Positions 23,400 through 34,131 of a stretch of 64,000 bases of DNA are shown in pieces. The notes beneath the pieces were generated by a model. The model saw nothing but the letters and a program-made list of their open reading frames with translations. It was not told the DNA's origin and searched no databases. Within the stretch, counting starts at the first letter, position 1. Each line of letters starts with the position of its first letter. The position numbers and the translations under genes are program-made. This stretch comes from Hericium rajendrae (taxonomy: Eukaryota > Basidiomycota > Agaricomycetes > Russulales > Hericiaceae), in NCBI GenBank assembly GCA_033439255.1, contig CM065888.1, forward strand, positions 558,001-622,000, given 5' to 3'.

Positions 23400-23440
23400 G
23401 AAAGCGCGTCGCGCACGCCTTATATAGACGTGGCGAGCAG
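23400..23440 (-). promoter_or_regulatory. TATA promoter of right arm
   Basis: Minus strand CTATATAAGGCGTGCGCGAC, the counterpart of the left-arm promoter at 20461; the two face each other across the core. Confidence 0.5.
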
Positions 23441-24059
23441 AGCGCCAAATACGGGTAACGCGACTCGGCCCGGGCGCTGCCGGACGCTGCATCAGAGGCT
23501 AAGGCGGCAGACATCTTTAAGTTTGTGTCGCTGCCCGGTAGGTTGTAGTATAGTAGTCAACTAATTAGCTCATTCAATCGAATTGTATTGATGAGAAGTA
23601 AATATAATCTTTTTCCTACATTTTATTCTATTTGATTTGATTTACTAACCTCGAGACATTCGAACTCGCGCGTGTTTGGTGGCTGAGCCACCGAAACGCG
23701 CGTCGAAGTTTGAATGTTCGACTCGTCTCCCACCACCACTCCCCTCCCTCTCCTCCCCTCCCTCCCTCCCTCCGTCCTCTCCCATCAATCCGAACACCGA
23801 AGGAGGGTACTCAGGTGACGAGGGCCGCTAAGGTGAGTAAAAAAAAACTCTCGTTCTGTCTATACGTGCTAACGTAGAGAGTACCGCTCGTTCGAGCGGT
23901 ACTCTTGACCTCCTGTCTCCCGCGCCTCTCCCTGCCCCCTCCCGCCATTGCCTCACCGTCGCCTCCCGCCGTCGCCTCGCCGTCGCTCCCGCCGTCGTCT
24001 CCCGTCGTCTCCCGTCGCTCAGCATCGCCGTCACGCCCGCAGTGGCTGGCGTGCTGTCT

Positions 24060-25000
24060 CACAACGCCCACGTCCGCGTGCGCCAGCGCACGCACCTCGC
24101 CGGACAACGCCACGCCCCGTTGCATCGCGCACGGGCTGTGTCCCTCGCGCACGGCCTCGCGATCCCGCGCACGGTGCTGCTGCGTGGCACAACCGGCGGA
24201 CGGCCGCAGCCTTGCGCGGGCACGCCAGCCAGCACACGCACGCGTACACGTCGTGCGTGGCCATGCGCAGGCCCGCTGCCCCGCCGTATCCCCTGCTCCC
24301 CGCCGCCCTCGCGCACGAGCCAGCGCCCCGCTCGCGCCCACCACGCCTCGCGGACGCCCGCCACGCCTCGCGGGTGCCCGCCACGCCTCGCACACGCCCG
24401 CCACGCCTCGCACATGCCCGCCACGTCCCGCACACGCCCGCCACGTCCCGCGCACGCTCGCCACGTCCCGCGCATGCCAGCCACGTCCCAAGCACGCCAG
24501 CCACACCCCGTGGCGCCCCACTTCACCACACCGCCCTTCACCCCACCTCGCGCACGAACCAGCGGCCGCCGCATGCCCCGCTGCGCCTCGCGCACGGGCC
24601 AGCGGCAGTCAGCGCCTCACGCACGGGCCCGCACGCCTCGCGGGCACGGGGCGCCTCGCGTTCGCCCGCGGTGCCTTGCGTACGGTCCCCAGTACCTCGC
24701 GCACCGCCATGCGCCGCATCTTCAGCGCACACCCCGCGTCTCGCATACGGGCCCGCCGCAGCTCGACGCCGGTGCGCACGGCCACGGCGCCTTCCGTGTC
24801 TCGCGCATGGATCCAGCGCCTCGCGCGTGGGCCCAGCGCTTCGGCACGGGGCTGCTGTGCCTCGTACGCGGCTGCTGTGCCGCGTGCATGACTCTTGCAC
24901 CGCGCGCATCCGCCGCGGCGCATGCGCACCCTTGTCGTGCCCTGCCAGCGCGCACGTGCCTGCGCACGGCTCTACCTGTGCATGCCGCACGCCACTGTGC
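24060..25000. repeat. 20-base GC-rich minisatellite (right array)
   Basis: Exact 20-base phase at 24341, 24361, 24381, 24401, 24421, 24441, 24461 and 24481, for example CCACGCCTCGCACACGCCCG. From 24560 to 24900 more diverged units keep the same period (GCGCCTCGCGTTCGCCCGCG, GTGCCTTGCGTACGGTCCCC). Long Arg/Ala/Pro/His frames on both strands result from this. Confidence 0.9.
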
Positions 25001-25140
25001 ACGCATGCACTTTTTTTTTGTAGTGTACTTGATTGTAGTAGTAACTGTATTGAATATAATGATTTTGACTTAATATTTTTCGTACCTGATTGACCTGAGA
25101 TAATGATATTAGTATTCATACCTCACTTACTGTAGGGGTC

Positions 25141-27315
25141 ATAGGGACCATAGGGATCATAGAAAGCCAGTGAATTTATATAGCAGCTATAGCTGCCCCT
25201 TAGAAATATATAGCACTGTATAGTGTTTAACTACTGCTATATAAGCTATGATAGGCCTCATAGCCTTATATAGTTGAGAAAGGTAACTACATAGATGGTG
25301 ATAGACCTTATAACACTATGATAGAACATATAAATCAACACTAGGCTATATGAAATTGTGATTTTTCAGATGTGAGCTAAATATGCCCATGCTTGTATCA
25401 GGCCTCACATTTGAATGAAATCCTGAGGAAAAAAGGGCAACTTACGATGCATTAACGGGGCCATGGGACCATTCAAACTAGTTGCTGGATTCCAGAAATA
25501 TGCCAAATTGGCTGAATTATAGCCTCAGAGCATCTAAAAGAGCTGAATCCATATTAAGATGAGTGTATGAGACGTGTGTGCATAGGTAAGTGACAAAAAT
25601 GATGAAGGAGCAACGCGGCCTCTGCGCTCAACATCAGGTGCATCACGATCACATGAGTTTTCACGTGTGGCATTTGAGCGGCATTCATCCCAATTTGTCT
25701 GTAAGGCCACTCCCTATTGTGCCACTCCGAGTCCTACCAACCTAAGATGGGCTCTGACTCTTACCATCAGTATGCAGAATGCAGTGACTGTGGGCTGCAC
25801 CAGTGCATGTTCTGTTCAGTCGAACAGCACACATATCATGACAAGGCAGAGTTTGCTTCAACACGATCCAACTTTTCACCACAAAAATTTGAAACATTGA
25901 CTTTTTGCTCAACTCATTTGCCACCATCCGAAAACCATTCCATCTCATTAGCTGAACTTGCTTCGAATTGCTATCAATCCATCTGATTTAGTATCATCTG
26001 TCAGAAGGAAGGAAGGAAGTGTATTCTGCAGTGGTCCCATGACAGAACAAAGTGGTGGTACATACTACATAGACAGGCACAGGACTACGTTACACACATC
26101 TATATCATGTAACTACTCTGATCACTACCCAGTATGATGTGTCCCAGTCCCGGGACAGACAGTATGTATGCTATGGAAGGGAAAGCCACAACTGTTAGAG
26201 AGCAGACCTGATGAAAAACTCATACAGGGAAAACCTAGTCGGTAAAACCTGCAGACATGGGAAAACCAGGTGCAGGCATCATTACTGAGGAATGTCCTGT
26301 AGAGACATGAAGTGAGTGCGAAGGATCAGTGGGCAAGCAAAGGTGGCAGCACACACCGAGGAAGATGTCTCAGCAGAGGGGGGAATATAGAGAGGGCACC
26401 CGAGGAAGACATTGGTCATGTCAAAGGCAAACTTCCCAAAGCAGTCGAGGATATGACATTTGCAAAGCAGGCAGCGCACAATGGCAGTACAGTCATGTGA
26501 GTCGATGATAGAGCAATAGAGCAGGGTGCCCAAGGCTTGAGACAGATCGAGCATGAACTGGTGACAAAGGTGACTGAGAACGGGGTGGCAGCTGCATTCC
26601 AGCAAGGCATGCTCCGATGTCTCGATTACTCGATTGCTCGCCAACAGAAGCAGCAGAGATGCCAGCAACGTGAGAGATGCAGCTGCGGGGGGAGTCGTGG
26701 TCAGACAAAATGAAATGGGTGAGTGCGATGTGATGCTTAGGATCTTGATCTGAAGGTACAGATGGAAGTGGAGGACTGGGCCCCCTTTTGGGCCCAAGGC
26801 AAGAGCACGGGTGACATGGACCCCCCATCAATGCATAGGCCAGGCAAAAATGGTGTGAAAAGAAACATTTGCAAGTGCTTCGCCTTTTGTGCCTTGACGA
26901 AGTAATGAAGAACAAATGTGGAGCTTGGTGAAGCAGAAAGCGATGCCGATGAGTGTAGTTGGTCCTTCAGGGAGGAGTACGAAAGGGCAGAACAGACCCA
27001 TCTAATAAGGCCCCTGCCAACGAGGGGACTCGGCAGGTAAAATGGGGGCACAGAGACGGAATGCGGGCGACATGAACCTCCGATCAAGGCAAAAGCAAAG
27101 AGGAGGGTAGGAACCCCCGATCGAGGCAAAGCGAAGAGGATGGTTAGCGACAAGGATGACAGCGAGTAGCCCAGCGACAAGGGCCCATAAAATAGGGCGA
27201 TGCAGGGCTTGGGGAGCGCAATACGGGAATCGAGCAGCAGAGCGATGGGTGTCATGCATAGCGGACGAAGCGCCTGGATTACATAAGCAGTTTCGGCATG
27301 CAACGGGTCATGACC
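25141..27315. other. No supported gene
   Basis: 25141-25340 holds more AGCTAT/CATAG-type repeats. Afterwards there are only frames lacking domains: plus 25717-25986 has several Cys residues, and the minus frames at 26282-27522 are long but show no family resemblance or splice structure. Probably decayed repeats. Confidence 0.45.
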
Positions 27316-28062
27316 AAAACAGTGGAAGTGAAGTGGGACCGGCCGGCTCGGCAAGTGCCGGGCCGACCAGAATAGTGGAACTGGAGGCTGACTTCCACTG
27401 GCGCGTCGCGCCACCCCGCCCGTAGGGCGGGATTCCCATGACTCCTTCATTGTACTGGCCGGCCCGCAGGGCATGCGGCCAAGCTCTGGCGCATGGGCAT
27501 CATTGGCGAAGGGCGCCAGCACGCGAATGGTGCACGTTGATGCTGACTGATGCTGAGCGCTGAGCGGCAGCGCCGAGAACTACCTCCTCACCGTGTGTGG
27601 CGCGGGCCGGCACGTCTCTCACCGCCTCAGAGTCAGAGGCCGCTGCCCATACTCAGGACGGTGCTGTAGCTCGCGTTTGCTGCTGCAGCGTTCTTGTGCC
27701 CCTCGAGTGGCACGTCATGATGCACGGTCCCATTGTCCTGAACCCACATTGCTGCCATGGGCAGAGCCCGCCCGAAGGGGCGCGCATGTCGTTCGAGCAC
27801 GGTGTGGACGTTTCTCCTATCCATGCTTGTGCCGCTATTATAATATACTTAAATCTACAATACTATTCATACAATTGTGTGAAGAACTATGTTGGTGAGG
27901 CATCATATAGAGCGGCGGAGGGAGGCGCGAAGGCGGGACAGTGTAATGCCACCCCGACGCGGTGCTGTCAAAATAGTGGAAGTGGACGACACGTCTCAGT
28001 GGAAGTCGGAGCTTCAACCGACTTCCACTGGCTCAGACTCACTTCACTTCCACTCTTTTAGT
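27316..28062. mobile_element. Non-autonomous element candidate with AGTGGAAGTG inverted ends
   Basis: AAAACAGTGGAAGTGAAGTG at the left end matches the reverse complement of 28041-28062 (AAAAGAGTGGAAGTGAAGTG). Sub-terminal copies of the same motif form further hairpins: AGTGGAAGTCGG at 27998 with CCGACTTCCACT at 28018 (12-base perfect arms), and another near 27390. No coding frame or clear target duplication. Confidence 0.5.
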
Positions 28063-28171
28063 ATATACTCGCGCACAGGTGAGGAGAGGGGGAATAGCAA
28101 CGGGTGGAAGAGGTAAGGACAACGCAGCGATGCAGCACACGGAGAGAGAGAGGACAAAACGTGGGCACCGG

Positions 28172-28302
28172 GCCACACGGCAGCTGGCATGCATGCCATG
28201 AAAGACGAGGCTGGTGCACCGAGCCACACGGCATATGGCGTGCACACAGCGAGAGGTGAGCGACGGACAGACCAGTTGACCAATGCACCGAGCCACACGG
28301 CA
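28172..28302. repeat. Three spaced copies of GCCACACGGCA
   Basis: Copies at 28172, 28223 and 28292, each within a longer similar stretch (GCACCGAGCCACACGGCAT). On the minus strand this gives a repeated CRVARC peptide, probably non-coding. Confidence 0.7.
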
Positions 28303-28310
28303 TCCGATGT

Positions 28311-29141
28311 GCAGCATCAGGGCGTCGTCGAGCTGGACTGCAACGCAAACAGACGACATAGTGACGACGCACCAGTAGACCCCTCCTCGACAACAACGAC
28401 AATGACAATGCCCACCACGATGACGAGCTTGACGTTGCGCAGAGAAGATAGCTCTTCGGAGACTACGAACTACGAACGCGTCAATACCAGTCAACTCGGC
28501 ATCGGTCGCCCGAGGAGAGGACGCGTTGATTGCATTCTCACTGGGGGTCAGCAATAATGGATGCGTACAAATGGACATACACAAGAGAAATACTGCTAAC
28601 GAAATACTGTGTAACTTACTGTACCTCAATTTGGGGTGGCAGAGGGGCTCTGATGCGGGCCGTGAAAAGTTTGATCTGTCGGACTTGAAAATGAACCGTA
28701 ACCAGACAGCCACCATAACATCATGAATCACTATCAAATTGAGCGGCGCGGGCGGCGTGCGCCAACACGTGAGAAACGCGCGCTTGCCAGTCCTCGCGAC
28801 GCGTTTGTTCTCTAGCTGCTCGACGCTTGTCGTCTACCACAACGCCCACCCCATAAGCCTATATCACTACATTTCTTAATCCGCCGTTCCGCACGGTTTA
28901 CTCGCTTCGTTTCGTCTCTTGTTAGTGAGCATTGCTCGATAGACAAACTTCAGAGATACCCCACGACCACAGAAGCCCTCTAACGTCGCATTGCATTCCT
29001 TGGACCCAAGGATCCTTGACGTTGTCTAGAAATTCGCAATATACGCAAGAGGAGATCATAGTTTGAGGTTGAGAACCCTCCAGGTGTGTTATTTACCTGT
29101 ATAGCGTCGCAGCGCGCCCTCAAGCTCGATGCCCCGCCAGC
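28311..29141. other. Spacer and likely promoter of the F-box gene
   Basis: No gene recognised. An upstream ATG at 29129 in another frame overlaps the main start at 29142 and could reduce its translation. Confidence 0.4.
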
Positions 29142-32100
29142 ATGTCGCGCAAGTCGGGAGCACCGTCAGAAGCAACGTCGCGCATTTCGCGTCGTTCATC
29201 GGCTGCTGGCGGGACCAACGGTGTAAAGCCGAGGGCATTCTCCAATGCATCCCTCGCGAGCAACGACAGCAACGTGAGCGGCGCGGCGACGATTACACCG
29301 CAAACATTGAACGGAGGCCCTCGCTTCTCCCCAGACTCCGCCACGCCTGCTTCTCCTGCGACCCGACGCGTGATTCATAGCTCAATTCCTTCCTTGTCTT
29401 CCAGCCGACGCCAATCTGCACCTGTGCAAGGCTACGTGAACTCTGCTCTTTCTACCGGAAGTGTAGGGCCGCCAGCCTCTCCATCTCCAGCTGCCAGACC
29501 AAGTAACCGTCCAGTGCCATCCGCGTACAAGCCTCCTCCAGTTGCGCCATCTGGTGCTCGAAGCCGTTCAAATTCTCTCTTCAGTTCTTCAGAGACGCCC
29601 AGCACCCAGCTCCAAGAGATACAAAACATGACCGTCCCATCTACGCCGCGCACTCGAGTTAAATCCTTTCCATCGCCACACGGCGGTGGGAAATCATCAG
29701 ATTCCCCAAGTGCAGCTTTGTCGCCACCCTCTTCCAATATGATGTCTCCAAGCCCCAAAGGCAAGTCTGGAGGTCGGTCGACTGCAGGCTCGATCAGGAA
29801 GCAACCATCGAAAACCAACTTGGCAACAACACCATCCAAGCAATCTGCTGCTATATCAAAGACGGATTCTAAACAGCAGAAGACGCGCAATGGCTCAGGT
29901 CCTTCTGTTGTACCTCCCGCACCCGCGCCTTGGTCACCGCCTGCGAACATGGACTCTCCTATGCTGAAAGTGACGACTGACGGGGATGAAGACATGAGAG
30001 CTATGTCGATCTGGGATGGCGATGATATGACTCTCGAAATGTTCACAGATGCCGGTGATGGCGATGTGGATGAGGATGTTCGTTTTGGGCTCAATTCATC
30101 GTAGTGTCGTTGCTGACGACCAAATTAGTTCCAGGCTGGACTTGACACTCTGCTTTCCGTTCATACGAAGAAGCTCTTGCACTATAAACGCCTCTTAGAG
30201 CGCGCCCAGGCATCTACCGCTGCTCAATTGCATGCGCTTTCGGCCGAGGTTCGCATTTTACGGGAGAGAGAACGTGAGCGTGAGCAGGGCGGCGGGAGGC
30301 TCGTCACACACGACAGTGGCGAGTTTTGCACCTGCGGCGGGCGAAAGCAAAAGGGTTACTGGAGCGGTTATCGGGGCGGTGAGGACGAAGATGATGGCGA
30401 AGTTGACCTCTTGAAAGCGTTGAAGAAGAGCGGCGAGGGCGAGTTCAACGAAACGGAAGTCCGCAAGGCTATCAGGTTCCTAAGCAGGGATGAGCGGATG
30501 AGATTGTAGGTTCTCATTTCTCTCGTCTAGTTGTCTGTTGCTGACTTCTGGAATACAGAATCGGCATCATTCTGGACTGTAAGAACGTGCTACCGTGTCT
30601 GAATTCTATTCGGGACTCACACTCATATTACCTTAGCTTGCATGCCTGGCGATATTCGTCTGCAGATTCTTCTGCTCGAGAAATATGCCAGATCCACATT
30701 CGACATCATCGGCAACCTTGCTCCAGATTTGACTTTCAGGGTCCTGAAGCATCTCACCGTACCGGAACTAATTGCTCTTGAGCCAGTACGTGATACACGA
30801 TTTTTCATCTGCTTCTAGATTTTAAGCCGTCTTGCACTCAGGTGTCGAAGAAGTGGCAAGACATGATCCATATGCCTGCTCTGTGGAAATATCATTGCTT
30901 GAGAATCACAGCGACGGACCCTATGCCTCTCAAGCCCCCCTCGTCACCTGCAGGATGGTACGACTTTAACAGTGCTGGAAATGTACAGGAGAAAGTTCTG
31001 ACTTTTTGGCGACAGGGAGCCCTTGTACCGCTCGTTGCATCACCGGGAATCGAACTTCAGAAATGCACTCCCCCAGAGCGTCCGCTTCCTCAACGGACAT
31101 ACGAACTTCTGTACGACGCTGCTGTTGCGAGGTAAGTTTATCGACCTTTGCGGCGTGTTTTCGACTCGACTGACCTATACGATTAGGCAAGCGGCTCATC
31201 AGTGGATCTTACGATGAGACCATTCGATTCTGGGATATCGAGACTGGCGAAATGAAGAAATGTCTCCACGTCAAGAAGCCGGTCAGCTGTGTCGACTTTC
31301 TCGCAGACGAAGGTGAGAGGAATGTATGCATGCGGATTGATCTTTCATCTGATCCTATTTTATGTAGAGGTGTTCGTCGTCGGATTCCATGACGTTGGGT
31401 GAGTGATACATGCACTTCAAGCTGGGCTGTAATTGACGATCCATACAGTCGCGTACATCTATTTTCTTCGCTGACTTTCAACCCGTTGCAACAACTTGCC
31501 GGACATCTGAATGGGATTCGAGCGGTGGCGTTGTCATCGAAGAATCTTGTGTCAGCGGGAGCAGACAAGGCATTGGTATGCTGGGACTGGCGGGCTGGCA
31601 CCAAGATCGTGCGGTTCGGACAACAAACTACAGTCAACATCGGTGTGCAGCTGATTAGCGGTGGCTCAATTGAGGAAGGTGAACGGGTGGTAAGCGTGAC
31701 AATTGATGGGATTGTCAGAGTTTTCTCCATCAGTAGGTATTCATTGGGCTTTATCATCTGCTTGGCTGATGTATGCACCTTTAGAGCGCCGCGAGATGAT
31801 TTCGCAATTCAAGCTGTCTGAACTAGGTACAGGCGATCCCGTCCTGAACTCCAAGCTGTACAACGTCGGTATGGCACCAAACAACATGCTGCAGTGAGCA
31901 ATTTCTTGTGATCATATAGTGCTCTCAGTATTGACAAAGAGTTTAGGTGGTTTGCTGCACAAGGAACTCAAATGACGGTACGTCATCTCCTACCTTATTT
32001 GCGAACAACATTACTTAGATGAACAACCAGTGTGCTACCAAATCCATCATCCTGCACCTTCAGTGGACAGAGGCGGAGGAACAGCCCGTCGTCACGTCGC

Positions 32101-33009
32101 CTACGGAATCATCCGGTCCTGCTACGCCCACCTCCAGTGGTCTGATGGCTTTCCCTCCCCGTGTCCGCACCATTTCGTCAATGTCCTTCTCTACACCTTC
32201 GCGTCGGAGTTCTCTGGGAGTGCCTTTGTCTTCTGGAGGGTCGTCTGGCAAGGGCTCGTCGAGCAAGGGGCGCATCTCAGTTGGCACCACTAGCCCTCGT
32301 GCCCCGGGCACACCTGTCAGCCCACTCAACCGATCTATGATGGAGCCATCCTTCGCCGTTCGTTTCGGGCGGGCGGCAATTCTGACAGCTCCACCCAAGC
32401 TGGTTGCGGTGGTGGAGACGCCCGACGTTGCGGTTGGTGCTGTTGACCCTAGGAAGAGGCGTGTCGTCACCGCGACGCGTTTCAGTTCCAGGGCCGGTGC
32501 AGATCGCCGAGTAAGCAATCATTCCATTCTACATTCGCGGGAGATCTGACGCTCGTCGTTTCAGATCCTCATGTCGACGCATCGCGACAGGGAACAGAAA
32601 GCACCATCAGAGAATGGCGAGCAGGATGGCAGTGAAGACGGCTTCCGCGCGCAATCGCCCTCGGTTGACTTTGATACTGCGATCACAGGTATGAATGGCG
32701 CGTGGGGCGCCATTGCGGACGGAGTGATCCCGCCTGGCATGAAAGGCCTGTTGGGGCAACTTCCGAAGAATTTTGCAGGCTTGGCTACGCCGGAGAAGAA
32801 TCCGATGTCGATGCAGCTGAGCCACGAGGAAGTTGTCGTGGGCTGCGCTGACGGGACAATCTAGTAAGCTTTATTTATTCCTCCTTTCCTACGCAGTGTT
32901 AATAGCCATTTGCAGTGTCATGAGTTTCGTCGGCTATGATTATTTGAAGGAAAAGGAGAAGTCACACCAATGGGAAGAATCCCTTGAAGAAGCCGTTGAA
33001 GAATCTTGA
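29142..33009 (+). CDS. F-box and WD40-repeat protein
   Basis: ATG at 29142 ([20 protein letters not shown]), stop TGA at 33007-33009, roughly ten exons. Exon 1 is a long Ser/Pro-rich disordered region ending in an acidic segment ([20 protein letters not shown]). Next come a coiled, Arg/Glu-rich part ([23 protein letters not shown]) and an F-box near 30690-30880 ([34 protein letters not shown]). WD40 blades follow: [20 protein letters not shown] near 31190-31250, [67 protein letters not shown]. The C-terminal part has a Ser-rich insert and [17 protein letters not shown]. Proteins of this build are substrate receptors of SCF ubiquitin ligases; the target is unknown. The exon 1/2 junction near 30080-30130 is uncertain. 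Confidence 0.85.
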
Positions 33010-33836
33010 GTCCTATTCTACAAGTCCGTGCCACTCTTCCTTCTTATGCTTTCGCAGACCTTGCTATGTTGAGATACCCTGGATCTGATCTTTGTTTTGG
33101 AAAACCTCACACTCCTTACCTGGAATGCAACGACTTTGATTTCAATCCTACGGACTACTTATCTTTGATTCCCAGTTGGCATACCGATTGTATTAGTCTT
33201 CGAAATGCAATTATTATTCTGGGCGGCATTGTTTCCTTCGAACTCATTGCGCATGGCTACTGTCGAAGGCGGCATGGACGTTACGTATATAAAACCGTTC
33301 CTTCACATTCTGTCTCCGTACTCACCGACTCCTGGAAATATTCTAGCGCATTGTACGTACGAGGAAATCGTGAACCCATCCACTTTTTCGAGGAGAGTAT
33401 GCTGAGAGTGCTGTTGAGGTTATGGGCAAGATGCAAAGATCGGCAATGTACTCTTTATCGGAGCAGATAAAATCAAATGGACAGACGAGGGCCACGCACG
33501 TCAATGACGCGCGTCGCGTACCAAGCGCGTACGTATGTACGGTATGCCAATAAAACCGTCAGTTGGGTAATTTCGAGCGCAATTCTACTTACTACCAGGT
33601 CTCTACTGAATCTAGGTCTTTCTTCAGATGCCGCAGTGTATATCGGCATCTCGATAAGTCGTATTGGCCAACTTAGAAGTGTACCGTGACGTTACGTAGA
33701 TGCACGTGAATCGGTCACGTCGCGTCGAGCCACGCTGGCTGCGCGGGCCGGTGGCGTGTGCGTGTGCCATAACGACGACATATCGCACCCGAGATTAGAA
33801 CAGAAACACTATTCAGTGGGAAAGATGAGGCCCAGT
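33010..33836. other. 3' flank of F-box gene, no gene seen
   Basis: A 154-codon plus-strand frame (33006-33470) overlaps the F-box stop and lacks known motifs; most likely 3' UTR or chance. Confidence 0.4.
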
Positions 33837-33845
33837 AGTCTTTCG
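33837..33845. repeat. 9-bp target-site duplication, left copy
   Basis: AGTCTTTCG directly before the left inverted repeat; an identical copy lies at 39512-39520 directly after the right one. Confidence 0.95.
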
Positions 33846-34036
33846 TAGACTGGTAACCAGTCTCTCGTATCTCGTGAACCGTTTGTACCAAACTCTCGAT
33901 AGAGAGACTGGTACATCTGACTTTGAATTCCTATGGTGCTGCGCCGATCGCGCGATCTGACCTCCCCTAAACTTCCCACGGCCCCATTTTGTAGTGTACT
34001 ACGTTCCCCTTTGTAGACTTTGTAGTCCATTACGAT
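33846..34036 (+). repeat. Left terminal inverted repeat (191 bp)
   Basis: Begins TAGACTGGTAACCAGTCTCT. The outer 17 bases contain a near-palindrome (GACTGGT-A-ACCAGTC), and AGAGACTGGTAC recurs 55 bases in, which could be paired binding sites. One mismatch to the right copy. Confidence 0.97.
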
Positions 34037-34131
34037 TGTCCCATTGAATACACGATCGAGTTCGCCGCGTTCTGAACGTCTCGCGTTGCGTCCGTCCTGC
34101 CGTCTGCCTCTCGACGTCGTCCTACGTTGAG

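Larger units (their letters stand above)
21900..25140 (-). repeat. Right arm of the large inverted repeat
   Basis: Reverse-complement counterpart of 17765-21330 (block matches listed there). The innermost part (21900-22090) is the AGCTAT-type repeat. A roughly 730-bp element with its own inverted ends (22437-23165) is present only in this arm, and only this arm has the long continuous minisatellite (24060-25000). Confidence 0.7.

Noticed and set aside
24341-24510. Evenly spaced repeats resembling a CRISPR array
   Set aside because: Units are contiguous 20-base tandem repeats with no unique spacers, in a eukaryotic genome.
23905-25093. Three overlapping plus-strand frames of 328-381 codons and minus-strand frames up to 236 codons
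   Set aside because: By-product of the 20-base minisatellite; composition (Arg/Ala/Pro/His/Cys) follows the repeat.
17765-25140. Regional centromere
   Set aside because: Inverted arms around an AT-rich satellite core recall fission-yeast centromeres, but size is small and there is no chromatin evidence; kept only as a test within the finding.
26282-27522. Minus-strand frames of 171 and 261 codons
   Set aside because: No family resemblance, no splice structure, low-complexity Leu/Pro/Ser content in repeat-rich DNA.
28039-28737. 232-codon minus-strand frame with Cys-rich CRVARC repeats
   Set aside because: Repeats arise from a DNA repeat (GCCACACGGCA); no domain seen.
33006-33470. 154-codon frame after the F-box gene
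   Set aside because: Overlaps the stop codon of the F-box gene; no motif; likely 3' UTR.
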